Source: Novosphingobium sediminicola (GTDB lineage: Bacteria > Pseudomonadota > Alphaproteobacteria > Sphingomonadales > Sphingomonadaceae). Taken from it: 64,000 bases of DNA. Each line of letters opens with the position of its first letter. The stretch's first letter is position 1. The stretch spans positions 124,001-188,000 of the forward strand of contig NZ_JACIDX010000005.1 of assembly GCF_014196525.1 (NCBI RefSeq), in the 5' to 3' direction. Shown in pieces: positions 52,950 to 62,393 of the stretch. The notes beneath the pieces are model-generated. The model was not told the origin of the DNA, searched no databases, and saw nothing but the letters and a program-made list of their open reading frames with translations. The translations under genes were made by a program, and so were the position numbers.

Positions 52950-54776
52950 CTATTTCCGCCCAAACAGCTTTTCAATATCCCCATGCGCCAGCTTCACCCA
53001 GGTCGGCCGCCCGTGGTTGCACTGGCCTGAGCGCGGGGTCACTTCCATCTCGCGCAGGAGAGCGTTCATTTCGGCCACATTGAGCGCCCGGCCCGCCCGC
53101 ACGCTGCCATGGCAGGCCATGGTGGCCAGCACCAGATCGAGCCTTTCGCCCAGCAGCAGCGCGTCCCCATTGGCCGCCAGATCGTCAGCCACATCGCGCA
53201 CCAGCGCCTGAACATCTCCCTTGCCCAGCGCGGCGGGAACCGAACGCGCCAGCATCGCGGTCGCGCCAAAGCGCTCCAGCGCCAGCCCGTGCTGCGCCAG
53301 CGTGGGGATCGCCTCCTCCAGCCGGTCGCAGCTCGGCTCGTCCAGTTCGATCACCTCGGGCAGGAGCAGCGCCTGCGCGGCGGCCACCTTGTCCCCCGCG
53401 CCTGCCGCCTTCAGGCGCTCCAGCACGATGCGTTCATGGGCGGCATGTTGATCGACGATCACCAGACCATCCTGCGCCTCGGCAATGATATAAGTATGGG
53501 CAACCTGCCCGCGCGCCACGCCAAGCGGGTGACGGACGGCCTCGGGCGCTGCTTCCTGCGCAGCCTCGGCGCGGCCCATCGGCAGATCCTGCGCGGGCGC
53601 CATCACTTGCGCCTCATAGCCGCGCCATGCAGCGCCCGCCTCGCTGACGCGGTTGGGAGTGGGGGCATATTGGCGGGCGAACAGGCTCGACAAAGCGGGC
53701 GCGGGCGCAGGAGCAATCGGCTCAACCTGCCCAATTCCCGATGTCCAAGCGGCCATGGCCGGGGCCGCCGGGGTCTGGGCAGTCTTTTGCCCCGCCCCCT
53801 CCAACGCATGGCGCAGGCCCGACACGATAAAGCCCCGGATAAAGGCCGGATCGCGGAAGCGCACTTCGGTCTTGGCCGGGTGGACGTTGACATCCACCTC
53901 CTCGGGCGGAACATCGAGAAACAGCGCCAGCACCGCATGGCGATCACGCGCCAGCATATCGGCATAGGCCCCGCGCACCGCGCCCACCAGCAGGCGATCC
54001 TTGACCGGGCGACCATTGACGAAAAGATACTGATGATCCGCCACGCCCCGGTTGAACGTAGGCAATCCCGCCACGCCGGTCAGCCGCGCCGGGCCACGTT
54101 CGAGATCGATAATCACCCCATCCTCGGCCAGTTCGCGCGCGACGATCTGCGCCACGCGGGCCGGGCCGCTCTGTCCCGGCTGGACCGAGAGGACGCGCCG
54201 CCCGTCATGCTCCAGCACAAAGCCCACCTCGGGCCGCGCCATGGCAAGGCGGCGCACCACATCGAGGCAGGCGGCATATTCGCTGCGCCCGCTGCGCAGG
54301 AATTTGCGCCGCGCCGGGATTTTGGCAAAAAGATTGTCCACCCGGATCCGCGTGCCCGGCGGCAGCGCGGCAGGCGCGTCCTCGACCACCTCGCCATGAT
54401 CGACCACGCGGCGCCAGCCCTCGGCGGCGCCACGCGGACGGCTCTCGATGGAAAAGCGCGCGACGCTGGCGATGGAGGGCAAAGCCTCGCCGCGAAAGCC
54501 AAGGGTGGTGACCAGCTCGATGGCCTCATCGGGCAATTTGGATGTGGCGTGCCGCTCCAGCGCCAGCGCCATCTGGTCAGGCGCCATGCCGCAGCCATCG
54601 TCGGTGACCTCGATCGCATCCAGCCCGCCATCGGACAGGCGGACGCTGATCTGGCCCGCGCCCGCGTCGATGGAATTTTCCATCAATTCCTTGAGCGCGG
54701 AGGCAGGTCTTTCGACCACTTCGCCGGCGGCGATGCGGTTGACCAGATTTTCGGGCAGGCGGCGAATGATCGGCAT
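52950..54776 (-). CDS. mutL: DNA mismatch repair protein MutL
   Basis: 608 residues from the ATG at 54774-54776 (MPIIRRLPENLVNRIAAGEV); the upstream extension is not conserved. GHKL ATPase motifs ENSIDAGA, TDDGCGM and TLGFRGEALPSIASV. A Pro/Ala-rich linker spans about 325-415. The C-terminal domain has D442-QHAAHERIVLE453, the DQHA(X)2E(X)4E endonuclease motif, plus ACHGSV and CNHGRPTW. So this MutL should nick DNA itself, as in bacteria without MutH. Divergent from mreB. Confidence 0.96.
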   Translation of the reverse strand: MPIIRRLPENLVNRIAAGEVVERPASALKELMENSIDAGAGQISVRLSDGGLDAIEVTDDGCGMAPDQMALALERHATSKLPDEAIELVTTLGFRGEALPSIASVARFSIESRPRGAAEGWRRVVDHGEVVEDAPAALPPGTRIRVDNLFAKIPARRKFLRSGRSEYAACLDVVRRLAMARPEVGFVLEHDGRRVLSVQPGQSGPARVAQIVARELAEDGVIIDLERGPARLTGVAGLPTFNRGVADHQYLFVNGRPVKDRLLVGAVRGAYADMLARDRHAVLALFLDVPPEEVDVNVHPAKTEVRFRDPAFIRGFIVSGLRHALEGAGQKTAQTPAAPAMAAWTSGIGQVEPIAPAPAPALSSLFARQYAPTPNRVSEAGAAWRGYEAQVMAPAQDLPMGRAEAAQEAAPEAVRHPLGVARGQVAHTYIIAEAQDGLVIVDQHAAHERIVLERLKAAGAGDKVAAAQALLLPEVIELDEPSCDRLEEAIPTLAQHGLALERFGATAMLARSVPAALGKGDVQALVRDVADDLAANGDALLLGERLDLVLATMACHGSVRAGRALNVAEMNALLREMEVTPRSGQCNHGRPTWVKLAHGDIEKLFGRK

Positions 54777-56113
<1,337 letters not shown>

Positions 56114-56133
56114 TCGATTAAAGTGTTGGTTCC

Positions 56134-56168
56134 CTGTCCGCCGCTGATACATGGATCACGGCGGACAG
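56134..56168 (+). terminator. 10-bp perfect hairpin between mreB and mreC
   Basis: CTGTCCGCCG (56134-56143) pairs perfectly with CGGCGGACAG (56159-56168), and inner TGAT/ATCA extends the stem. There is no T-run after it. It probably acts as a partial terminator or an mRNA-processing/stability element that lets MreB exceed MreC in amount. Confidence 0.6.
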
Positions 56169-56193
56169 ATAATGCGTAGGAAAGGCGGGATGC

Positions 56194-57144
56194 ATGGCTC
56201 CGCCAGGCAACCGGCGCCCGGGCTATTCGCGCAGGGCGCATAACAATATCTTCTTCGCCTATGTGGCCGCCGGTGTGGGCGCGCTGGTGGGCGGCGCGCT
56301 GCTGTTCGGTTCGATGAGCAGCACCGGCAATTTCGCGTCCCTGCGCAATATGGCCAGCGATGTGACCCAGCCTGCGGCGAAGCTCTCGGCGCAGGGGCGT
56401 TCGGCTGCGGGCGGCGCATGGGGCGTGGCGGCGGGCTATTTCACTTCGGGTCCGGAAAACGCGCGGCTGAAAAAAGAGGTCGCGCTGGGCCGGGTTCAGG
56501 CGGTCGAACTGGCGACGGTGAAACAGGAGAACGAGCGGCTCAAGGCCATGCTCGGCCTGACATCGGACACGCCCAAGCCCATCACCTTTGGCTGGCTGGT
56601 GGCCAGCACCAGCGCCAGCGCGCGGCGTTATGCCACGATCTCGGTGGGCAGCCTTCAGGGCGTGAAAAGCGGGATGCCGGTGCGCACGCATCAGGGGCTG
56701 ATCGGGCGCGTGCTTGAGGTCGGCCTCCATTCGGCGCGGGTGCTGATGATCACCGATCCGGAAAGCGTGGTGCCGGTGCGCAGGGCCAGCGATTCGATCC
56801 CCGCCTTTGCCACCGGCAAGGGCGATGGCACGGTGCAATTGCGGCTTCTGACGTTGGGGCTCAATCCGCTCAAGGTGGGCGACGCCTTTGTCACCTCGGG
56901 TTCGGGCGGGCTGTATTGGCCCGGCACGCCGATCGCGGTGGTCTCCAGCCTGACGCGCGATGGGGCGATTGCCCGCGTGCTCGGCGATCCGGCGGTCAGC
57001 GAGATGGTGGCCGTGCTGCCCGCATGGGCGCCGGGCGATGATCCCACCCTGCCCCCGCCCGCCGACCCGGTAAAGGCCAAGGCGGACGCCGACGCCGCGG
57101 CCAAAGCCGCTGCCAAGGCGGCCAAACAAAAGGCGGCGGAGTAA
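56194..57144 (+). CDS. mreC: rod shape-determining protein MreC
   Basis: 316 residues. One N-terminal membrane segment (NIFFAYVAAGVGALVGGALL), a coiled coil (ENARLKKEVALGRVQAVELA; VKQENERLKAMLGL), and a periplasmic beta-domain with SVGSLQGVKSGMPVRTHQGLIG and FVTSGSGGLYWPGTPI. An acidic/Lys/Ala-rich tail ends the protein. It bridges MreB, MreD and PBP2. AGGAAAGG lies about 8 nt before the start. mreD begins directly after the stop. Confidence 0.95.
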   Translation: MAPPGNRRPGYSRRAHNNIFFAYVAAGVGALVGGALLFGSMSSTGNFASLRNMASDVTQPAAKLSAQGRSAAGGAWGVAAGYFTSGPENARLKKEVALGRVQAVELATVKQENERLKAMLGLTSDTPKPITFGWLVASTSASARRYATISVGSLQGVKSGMPVRTHQGLIGRVLEVGLHSARVLMITDPESVVPVRRASDSIPAFATGKGDGTVQLRLLTLGLNPLKVGDAFVTSGSGGLYWPGTPIAVVSSLTRDGAIARVLGDPAVSEMVAVLPAWAPGDDPTLPPPADPVKAKADADAAAKAAAKAAKQKAAE

Positions 57145-57678
57145 ATGCCCGCCAACCGGCTCTCGCGCAGGATCAGCCGCGCGCCATCGCCGCTGATCGC
57201 CTATGCCGCGCCATGGGCCACGGTGGCGCTGGCCTCGTGCCTGCCGGGATGGCCGCTGATTGCGATGGCGCCGATCATGCCGCCGCTGGGCTTCATGACG
57301 CTGCTGGCATGGCGGCAATTGCACCCCGGCCTGTTGCCGGTCTGGGCGGGCGCGGTGCTGGGGATGGTCGATGATCTGTTCAGCGGCGCCCCCTTTGGCG
57401 CGGCCATGGCGCTGTGGTCGGTCACGATGATCGTGATGGATGTGATCGAGGCGCGCTTTCCATGGCGTAATTTCCTCACCGACTGGCTGGTGGCGGGGGT
57501 GTTTATCATCGCCTATCTGGCGCTGGGCTGGGTGATTGCGGGGCGTTCGGGCGGGATGATCGCGCCCGAACTGATTATGCCGCAAGGGTTGGTGGCGCTG
57601 GTGGCCTATCCGATGGTGGGGCGCACGGTCGGCCTGATCGACCGCTGGCGTTTGATGCGATTCCGGGTGCTGGGTTGA
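57145..57678 (+). CDS. mreD: rod shape-determining protein MreD
   Basis: 177 residues, five or so hydrophobic segments. WAGAVLGMVDDLFSGAPFGAAM is the conserved MreD stretch (GxxxDxxxGxPxG; given in part WAGAVLGMVDDLF). It forms the membrane part of the elongasome. Its TGA overlaps the mrdA ATG (TGATG), and it starts immediately after mreC. Confidence 0.9.
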   Translation: MPANRLSRRISRAPSPLIAYAAPWATVALASCLPGWPLIAMAPIMPPLGFMTLLAWRQLHPGLLPVWAGAVLGMVDDLFSGAPFGAAMALWSVTMIVMDVIEARFPWRNFLTDWLVAGVFIIAYLALGWVIAGRSGGMIAPELIMPQGLVALVAYPMVGRTVGLIDRWRLMRFRVLG

Positions 57679-59768
57679 TGGCAAAGCGCAAGAAAGCGCC
57701 AAAATTGATTACGCCGGCCATGCTGCGCGACAGTTTCGACCGTCGCTCCATGGTGGTGGGTGTTCTGCAGGGCGGAGTCGGCGTGCTGCTGGCCACGCGC
57801 ATGGGCTATATCGCTCTGGCCGAGAGCCAGAAGTATCAGATGATGGCGGAAAGCAATCGGGTCAACCTGTCGCTGATCCCGCCGCGCCGGGGCTGGATTC
57901 TGGACCGCGATGGCCAGCCCATCGCCAGCAACCGCGCCGATTTCCGCGTCGATCTGATCCCCGACCGGGTGATCGAAAAGGAAAAGACGCTGGAGGAACT
58001 GGCCAAGGTGCTGGGGCTGGACGAGATCGCGTTGCAGGATGTGCGCGACCGGCTGGACAAGGCGCGCGGGTTTCAACCCGTCGAGGCCGGATCGCATTTA
58101 AGCTGGGAACAATTCGCCGCGATTTCGGTGCGTCAGCCCGATATGCCCGGCGTGGTGCCCCAGCGCAGCTTCTCGCGCTATTACCCCTCCGGTCCCTGCG
58201 TGGGCCATCTGGTGGGCTATGTCGGCGCGGCCAATGCCAAGGATTATGAGAAAGAGCATAATCCGCTGCTGATCACGCCGGGCTTCAAGATCGGCAAGGA
58301 TGGGCTGGAAAAGGTCTACGATCAGGTGCTGCGCGGCGAACCGGGCGCGCGGCGCACCGAGGTGACGGCCAGCGGCAAGATCGTGCGCGATCTTGAAACG
58401 CGCGAGGACGTGCCGGGCAAGCCGATCAAGTTGACCGTTCATGCCGGATTGCAGGAATATGCCTCGCGCCGGATCGGCACGGAAAGCGGCGCCTGCGTGG
58501 TGATTGACTGCCTGACCGGCGACATCCTGTGCTTTGTCTCCATGCCCAGTTTCGACCCCAACAGCTTTACCGACGGGGTCGGGCGGCTGGAATGGAAGAT
58601 GCTGTCGGATGACGATCATGTGCCGCTGCGCAACAAGCTGCTGCACGGGCTGTATCCGCCCGGTTCGACGGTCAAGCCTACGGTGGCGCTGGCCTTTCTT
58701 GAGGCGGGCCTGTCGCCCACGGCCTCGGTCAATTGTTCGGGCGGGCTGCGCGTGGGCAACCGCGTGTTCCACTGCTGGAACCATCATGGCCACGGCAGCG
58801 TGGATATGGCCAAGGGCATCTATCAGTCCTGCGACGTCTATTTCTATCACTTCGCCCAGCAGATCGGCATGGATCAGATTGCCAAGACCATGCGCAAGAT
58901 CGGCTATGGTCAGAAATTCCCCATGCCCTTCCCCAGCCAGTCTTTTGGCACCGTGCCCGACCCGGCGTGGAAGATGAAGAAATATGGCAAGGAATGGGCG
59001 ATTTACGACACGGTGAACGCCACCATCGGCCAGGGCTATGTGCAGGTGACTCCTTTGCAGCAGGCGGTGATCGCGAGCCGCCTTGCCAGCGGCAAGATGC
59101 TGTTGCCGCGCCTGATGCATGACGACAAAATCGGCACGCCCGCCTCGCTGGATTTCCCGCAGGAGCATCTCGATCTGATCCACTCGGCGATGAACGAGAT
59201 GGTCAACGGGCGCGGCACCGGCGCGCGAGCGCGCATCCCCATCCCCGGCGTGCAAATGGCGGGCAAGAGCGGCACCGCGCAGGTGGTCGGCCTCAACATC
59301 GGCAATGGCAAGGGCGGCTTGTGGCGCCACCGCGACCATGGCCATTTCATCTGCTTCGCCCCGTTTGACAAACCGCGCTATGCCTGCGCGGTGCTGGTCG
59401 AACATGGCGGCGGTTCGGGCGCGGCCATGCCGATCGCCAAGGATGTGATGACCTATATGTTCGATCAGCAGAAGGCGTGGGACGCATTGGCCCCGCTGGA
59501 GGCCGGATGGGGCGGCACCCCGCAACAGAGGCAGGCGACCAAATATCGCGCCTATGCCGCGCAATATGGCGTCAGCGCGCCTGCGGTTCAGGACAGCGAC
59601 GAGGCACTGGCCCGCGAGAGCGAGGCCGATGCGCGGCCCACACCCCAGCCGATCCAGTCGGACGCCGCCCCGCCTGCGCCCGAACCCATTGCGGACGACA
59701 CGCCCGCGCCCGCGCCATCCCCCGCGCCTTCGGCCACCCCCTCGGGCACAGCGGGCCAGCATCCATGA
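57678..59768 (+). CDS. mrdA: penicillin-binding protein 2
   Basis: 696 residues. One membrane anchor near 28-45, a pedestal domain, and a transpeptidase domain with S330-TVK333 (PPGSTVKPTVAL), SCD in YQSCDVYFYH, and K530-SGT. It crosslinks peptidoglycan during lateral elongation together with RodA. The last 60 or so residues are a Pro/Ala-rich tail (PAPEPIADDTPAPAPSPAPS) of unclear role. Coupled to mreD (TGATG) and rodA (ATGA). Confidence 0.96.
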   Translation: MAKRKKAPKLITPAMLRDSFDRRSMVVGVLQGGVGVLLATRMGYIALAESQKYQMMAESNRVNLSLIPPRRGWILDRDGQPIASNRADFRVDLIPDRVIEKEKTLEELAKVLGLDEIALQDVRDRLDKARGFQPVEAGSHLSWEQFAAISVRQPDMPGVVPQRSFSRYYPSGPCVGHLVGYVGAANAKDYEKEHNPLLITPGFKIGKDGLEKVYDQVLRGEPGARRTEVTASGKIVRDLETREDVPGKPIKLTVHAGLQEYASRRIGTESGACVVIDCLTGDILCFVSMPSFDPNSFTDGVGRLEWKMLSDDDHVPLRNKLLHGLYPPGSTVKPTVALAFLEAGLSPTASVNCSGGLRVGNRVFHCWNHHGHGSVDMAKGIYQSCDVYFYHFAQQIGMDQIAKTMRKIGYGQKFPMPFPSQSFGTVPDPAWKMKKYGKEWAIYDTVNATIGQGYVQVTPLQQAVIASRLASGKMLLPRLMHDDKIGTPASLDFPQEHLDLIHSAMNEMVNGRGTGARARIPIPGVQMAGKSGTAQVVGLNIGNGKGGLWRHRDHGHFICFAPFDKPRYACAVLVEHGGGSGAAMPIAKDVMTYMFDQQKAWDALAPLEAGWGGTPQQRQATKYRAYAAQYGVSAPAVQDSDEALARESEADARPTPQPIQSDAAPPAPEPIADDTPAPAPSPAPSATPSGTAGQHP

Positions 59769-60883
59769 GCATGACTGTCATCCCCGCGCCTCTGCGCGGC
59801 CTGCCATGGCGGGTGCTGATCCCGCTTACGGCGCTGGTGCTGTTTGGCGCAACGGTGCTGTGGTCGGCGGCGGGGGGCCATTGGTCGCCCTATGCGTGGA
59901 AGCATATTTTCAACTTCGGCCTGTTTCTCTCGCTGGCCATTGCAATTTCTCGCCTGCCCGAACGCGCCTTTCGCCAATCGGCCTATCCGATCTATGGCGG
60001 CCTCGTGTTCCTGCTGATGCTGGTCGAGGCGGTGGGCAAGGTCGGCGGGGGCAGCCAGCGCTGGCTCAACATCGGCTTTATGAACCTCCAGCCTTCGGAA
60101 CTGATGAAGCCTGGGATCGTGCTGGTGATGGCGCTGTTTTATGCCAGCCTGCCGCCCACGCTGATCCGCAGTTGGCGCGCGCTGGTGCCGCCTTTGATCC
60201 TGCTGGGCGTTCCTGCCGCTCTGGTCATGCTGCAGCCTGATCTGGGTACGGCGCTGGCGATCTGTTTTGGCGCAGTGGTGGTGGTGTTCATGTCGGGCGT
60301 GCCGATGTGGTGGTTCATCAGCGGCGGCGCGGCGGCGGCCGTGGTGGCCCCCCTCGCCTTCTTTTTCGCGCTGCATGATTATCAGCGCAAGCGCGTGCTG
60401 GTGTTCATGGACCCGGAGGCCGACATGCTGGGTTCGGGCTATCACATCACCCAGTCGAAGATCGCCATCGGTTCGGGCGGCTTCTTTGGCAAGGGGCTGG
60501 GCAATGGCACACAGAGCCATCTGAAATACCTGCCCGAGGCCCATACCGACTTTGCCTTTGCCACCATGGCCGAGGAATGGGGGATGATCGGGGGGCTGTT
60601 TATTCTCTTCGTGTTCTTTGTCGTGCTGTTCCGCTGGGGCATGGGCGTGGCGCGGCGCGCGCCGGATCGCTTCAGCCAACTGCTGGCCGCAGGCATGACC
60701 GCGACGATCTTTTTCTATGTGGCGATCAATATGATGATGGTCATGGGTCTGGCGCCTGTGGTGGGCATTCCCCTGCCCTTTATCAGCCATGGCGGGTCCT
60801 CGATGATGACCAACATGATCTGTATCGGCACGATCATGGCCGTTGACCGCTGGACCAAACGGACCGGCGGCAGGCTGGGCTGA
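59765..60883 (+). CDS. rodA: peptidoglycan glycosyltransferase RodA (SEDS)
   Basis: 372 residues from the ATG overlapping the mrdA stop; the frame stays open upstream inside mrdA. About ten membrane segments. SEDS motifs: LQPSELMKPGIVLVMALFYA (split as LQPSELMKPG), MLQPDLGTAL, YHITQSKIAIGSGGFFGKGL (in part ITQSKIAIGSGG), LPEAHTDFAFATMAEEWG with the catalytic Asp, and GIPLPFISHGGSSM. It polymerises glycan strands with PBP2. Last gene of the elongasome operon. Confidence 0.96.
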   Translation: MSMTVIPAPLRGLPWRVLIPLTALVLFGATVLWSAAGGHWSPYAWKHIFNFGLFLSLAIAISRLPERAFRQSAYPIYGGLVFLLMLVEAVGKVGGGSQRWLNIGFMNLQPSELMKPGIVLVMALFYASLPPTLIRSWRALVPPLILLGVPAALVMLQPDLGTALAICFGAVVVVFMSGVPMWWFISGGAAAAVVAPLAFFFALHDYQRKRVLVFMDPEADMLGSGYHITQSKIAIGSGGFFGKGLGNGTQSHLKYLPEAHTDFAFATMAEEWGMIGGLFILFVFFVVLFRWGMGVARRAPDRFSQLLAAGMTATIFFYVAINMMMVMGLAPVVGIPLPFISHGGSSMMTNMICIGTIMAVDRWTKRTGGRLG

Positions 60884-60924
60884 GGCGCGATTAACAAGTC
60901 ACGCAATTTTTTTGAAAGAATCAC

Positions 60925-60958
60925 TTGCGCCCCCGCGATCACACGCTAAAGGGGGCGC
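60925..60958 (+). promoter_or_regulatory. candidate promoter of the tRNA-Lys cluster
   Basis: TTGCGC (60925-60930) and CTAAAG (60946-60951) are spaced by 15 nt and followed by a GC-rich discriminator (GGGGGCGC), a layout typical of stringently controlled stable-RNA promoters. The region also forms an 8-bp inverted repeat GCGCCCCC/GGGGGCGC (60927-60934 with 60951-60958), so it could instead be a rodA 3' hairpin. Confidence 0.4.
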
Positions 60959-61001
60959 CTCCGGAGGGAAGCCAACCAAGCTTCTCCGCAAAAACCGGTA
61001 C

Positions 61002-61077
<76 letters not shown>

Positions 61078-61104
61078 CGGTTTTTTCGCCTTTACGGCGT
61101 GGAT

Positions 61105-61180
<76 letters not shown>

Positions 61181-61207
61181 AAATCTTCTGGCCCTTTTGG
61201 CACAGAC

Positions 61208-61283
<76 letters not shown>

Positions 61284-61317
61284 CCCTTTCCTGACAGATC
61301 GCTTTCCATTTGCCGCG

Positions 61318-62343
61318 ATGGTCGATAGTGGCCGCGCCATGGCCCATATGCCCTCCCCTTCGATCAAGCGCCTGCCCGGTCTGGAACTGCTGCGGCTGGT
61401 GGCGGCGTCGTGCGTGCTGCTGCTGCATGTGCGGGCGGTGTTTGGCGGACAAAGGGTGTTTGGGCTGGGCTATCTGGGGGTCGATTTCTTCCTGATGCTC
61501 TCCGGCTTCCTGATGGCTCGGGTGCAGGAGCCGAGGCTGGACCATGGCGCGGCGCCATGGTCGTTTCTGCGGCGGCGCTTCTGGCGGCTGTGGCCGATGA
61601 TGGCGCTGGGCGGGTTGATCGGCTTGCCGCGCCTTTGGCTGCGCTCGGCCGATCTGCCCAATTTCCTGCTGGCGGCGCTGCCCAATATGGCGCTGCTGCC
61701 GGTGTGGTGGTGGACCTTTGCCTTTCCGCTCAATATTCCGGCATGGACGATGACCTGCGAGCTGGCCTGCAATGCGGCCCATGTGCTGGGCCTGTGGCGG
61801 TTGCGGCGGTGGTGGCTGATTGGGCTGGCGGCGGCGCTGCTGGTGGCGGATGGCTGGATCTCGTGGCATTTCCACGGGCTGGACGTGGGGCCAAAGAGCG
61901 ACAATTTCTTCTGGGGCGCGCTTCGTTGCCTTGCCGCCTATGTGCTGGGCATCGTGCTGGCACGCTGGTGGCAGGAAGAGCCTGCGGTGCCCGTGCCATG
62001 GTGGGTGGCGCTGCCCCTGATGCCCGCGCTGCTGCCGCTGGTGTGGTGGACCAAGGCGCAGGGCTGGTGGTTCGACATCGGCTTTGTCGTGCTGGCCTGC
62101 CCGCTGATGATTGCCGGGGCCATGCGGCTAGACAGGTTTCACCGCGCAGCGCTGTGGCTAGGCCAGATCGCTTTTCCGCTGTTCGCGCTGCAAATGCCGA
62201 TCCTTCAGGGCATCCGGCAATTGGGCGGTAATTACTGGATCGGGCTGGGCGTGGCGGCGGCGGCGGGGGTTTTGGTGGCGGTTTTGGCGGCCCATATATC
62301 CGCCTGGCGCATACTAAGAAGAAATAATGTGATGGCGATGTGA
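61318..62343 (+). CDS. acyltransferase 3 family membrane protein (third of three)
   Basis: 341 residues, about ten hydrophobic segments, very Trp/Leu-rich. LPGLELLRLVAASCVLLLHV carries the catalytic His, and GYLGVDFFLMLSGFLMAR the second motif. Later starts at 61339 or 61348 are possible, since the first residues (MVDSGRAMAHMPS) are not conserved. It probably O-acylates a surface glycan or lipid. It lies between the tRNA cluster and ribB and ends 43 nt before the latter. Confidence 0.85.
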   Translation: MVDSGRAMAHMPSPSIKRLPGLELLRLVAASCVLLLHVRAVFGGQRVFGLGYLGVDFFLMLSGFLMARVQEPRLDHGAAPWSFLRRRFWRLWPMMALGGLIGLPRLWLRSADLPNFLLAALPNMALLPVWWWTFAFPLNIPAWTMTCELACNAAHVLGLWRLRRWWLIGLAAALLVADGWISWHFHGLDVGPKSDNFFWGALRCLAAYVLGIVLARWWQEEPAVPVPWWVALPLMPALLPLVWWTKAQGWWFDIGFVVLACPLMIAGAMRLDRFHRAALWLGQIAFPLFALQMPILQGIRQLGGNYWIGLGVAAAAGVLVAVLAAHISAWRILRRNNVMAM

Positions 62344-62351
62344 TGCGCCTC

Positions 62352-62393
62352 TTGAAATCACAGTGTCATGTGATTACCTCACATTCATGACAC
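62352..62393 (+). promoter_or_regulatory. overlapping palindromes on the ribB start: candidate operator/promoter
   Basis: AATCACA-GTGTCA-TGTGATT (62356-62375) is a perfect inverted repeat. Its right half also forms TGTGA-N5-TCACA (62369-62383), and GTGTCATG (62363-62370) is repeated inverted as CATGACAC (62386-62393) across the ATG. So three alternating TGTGA/TCACA half-sites occupy the space before the gene. A weak promoter TTGAAA (62352-62357)/TACCTC (62375-62380), spaced 17 nt, would start a leaderless transcript at the ATG, which has no Shine-Dalgarno sequence. Confidence 0.55.

Noticed and set aside
62344..62386. FMN riboswitch upstream of ribB
   Set aside because: Only 43 nt lie between the upstream gene and ribB; the conserved RFN element needs about 130 nt and no part of it is seen.
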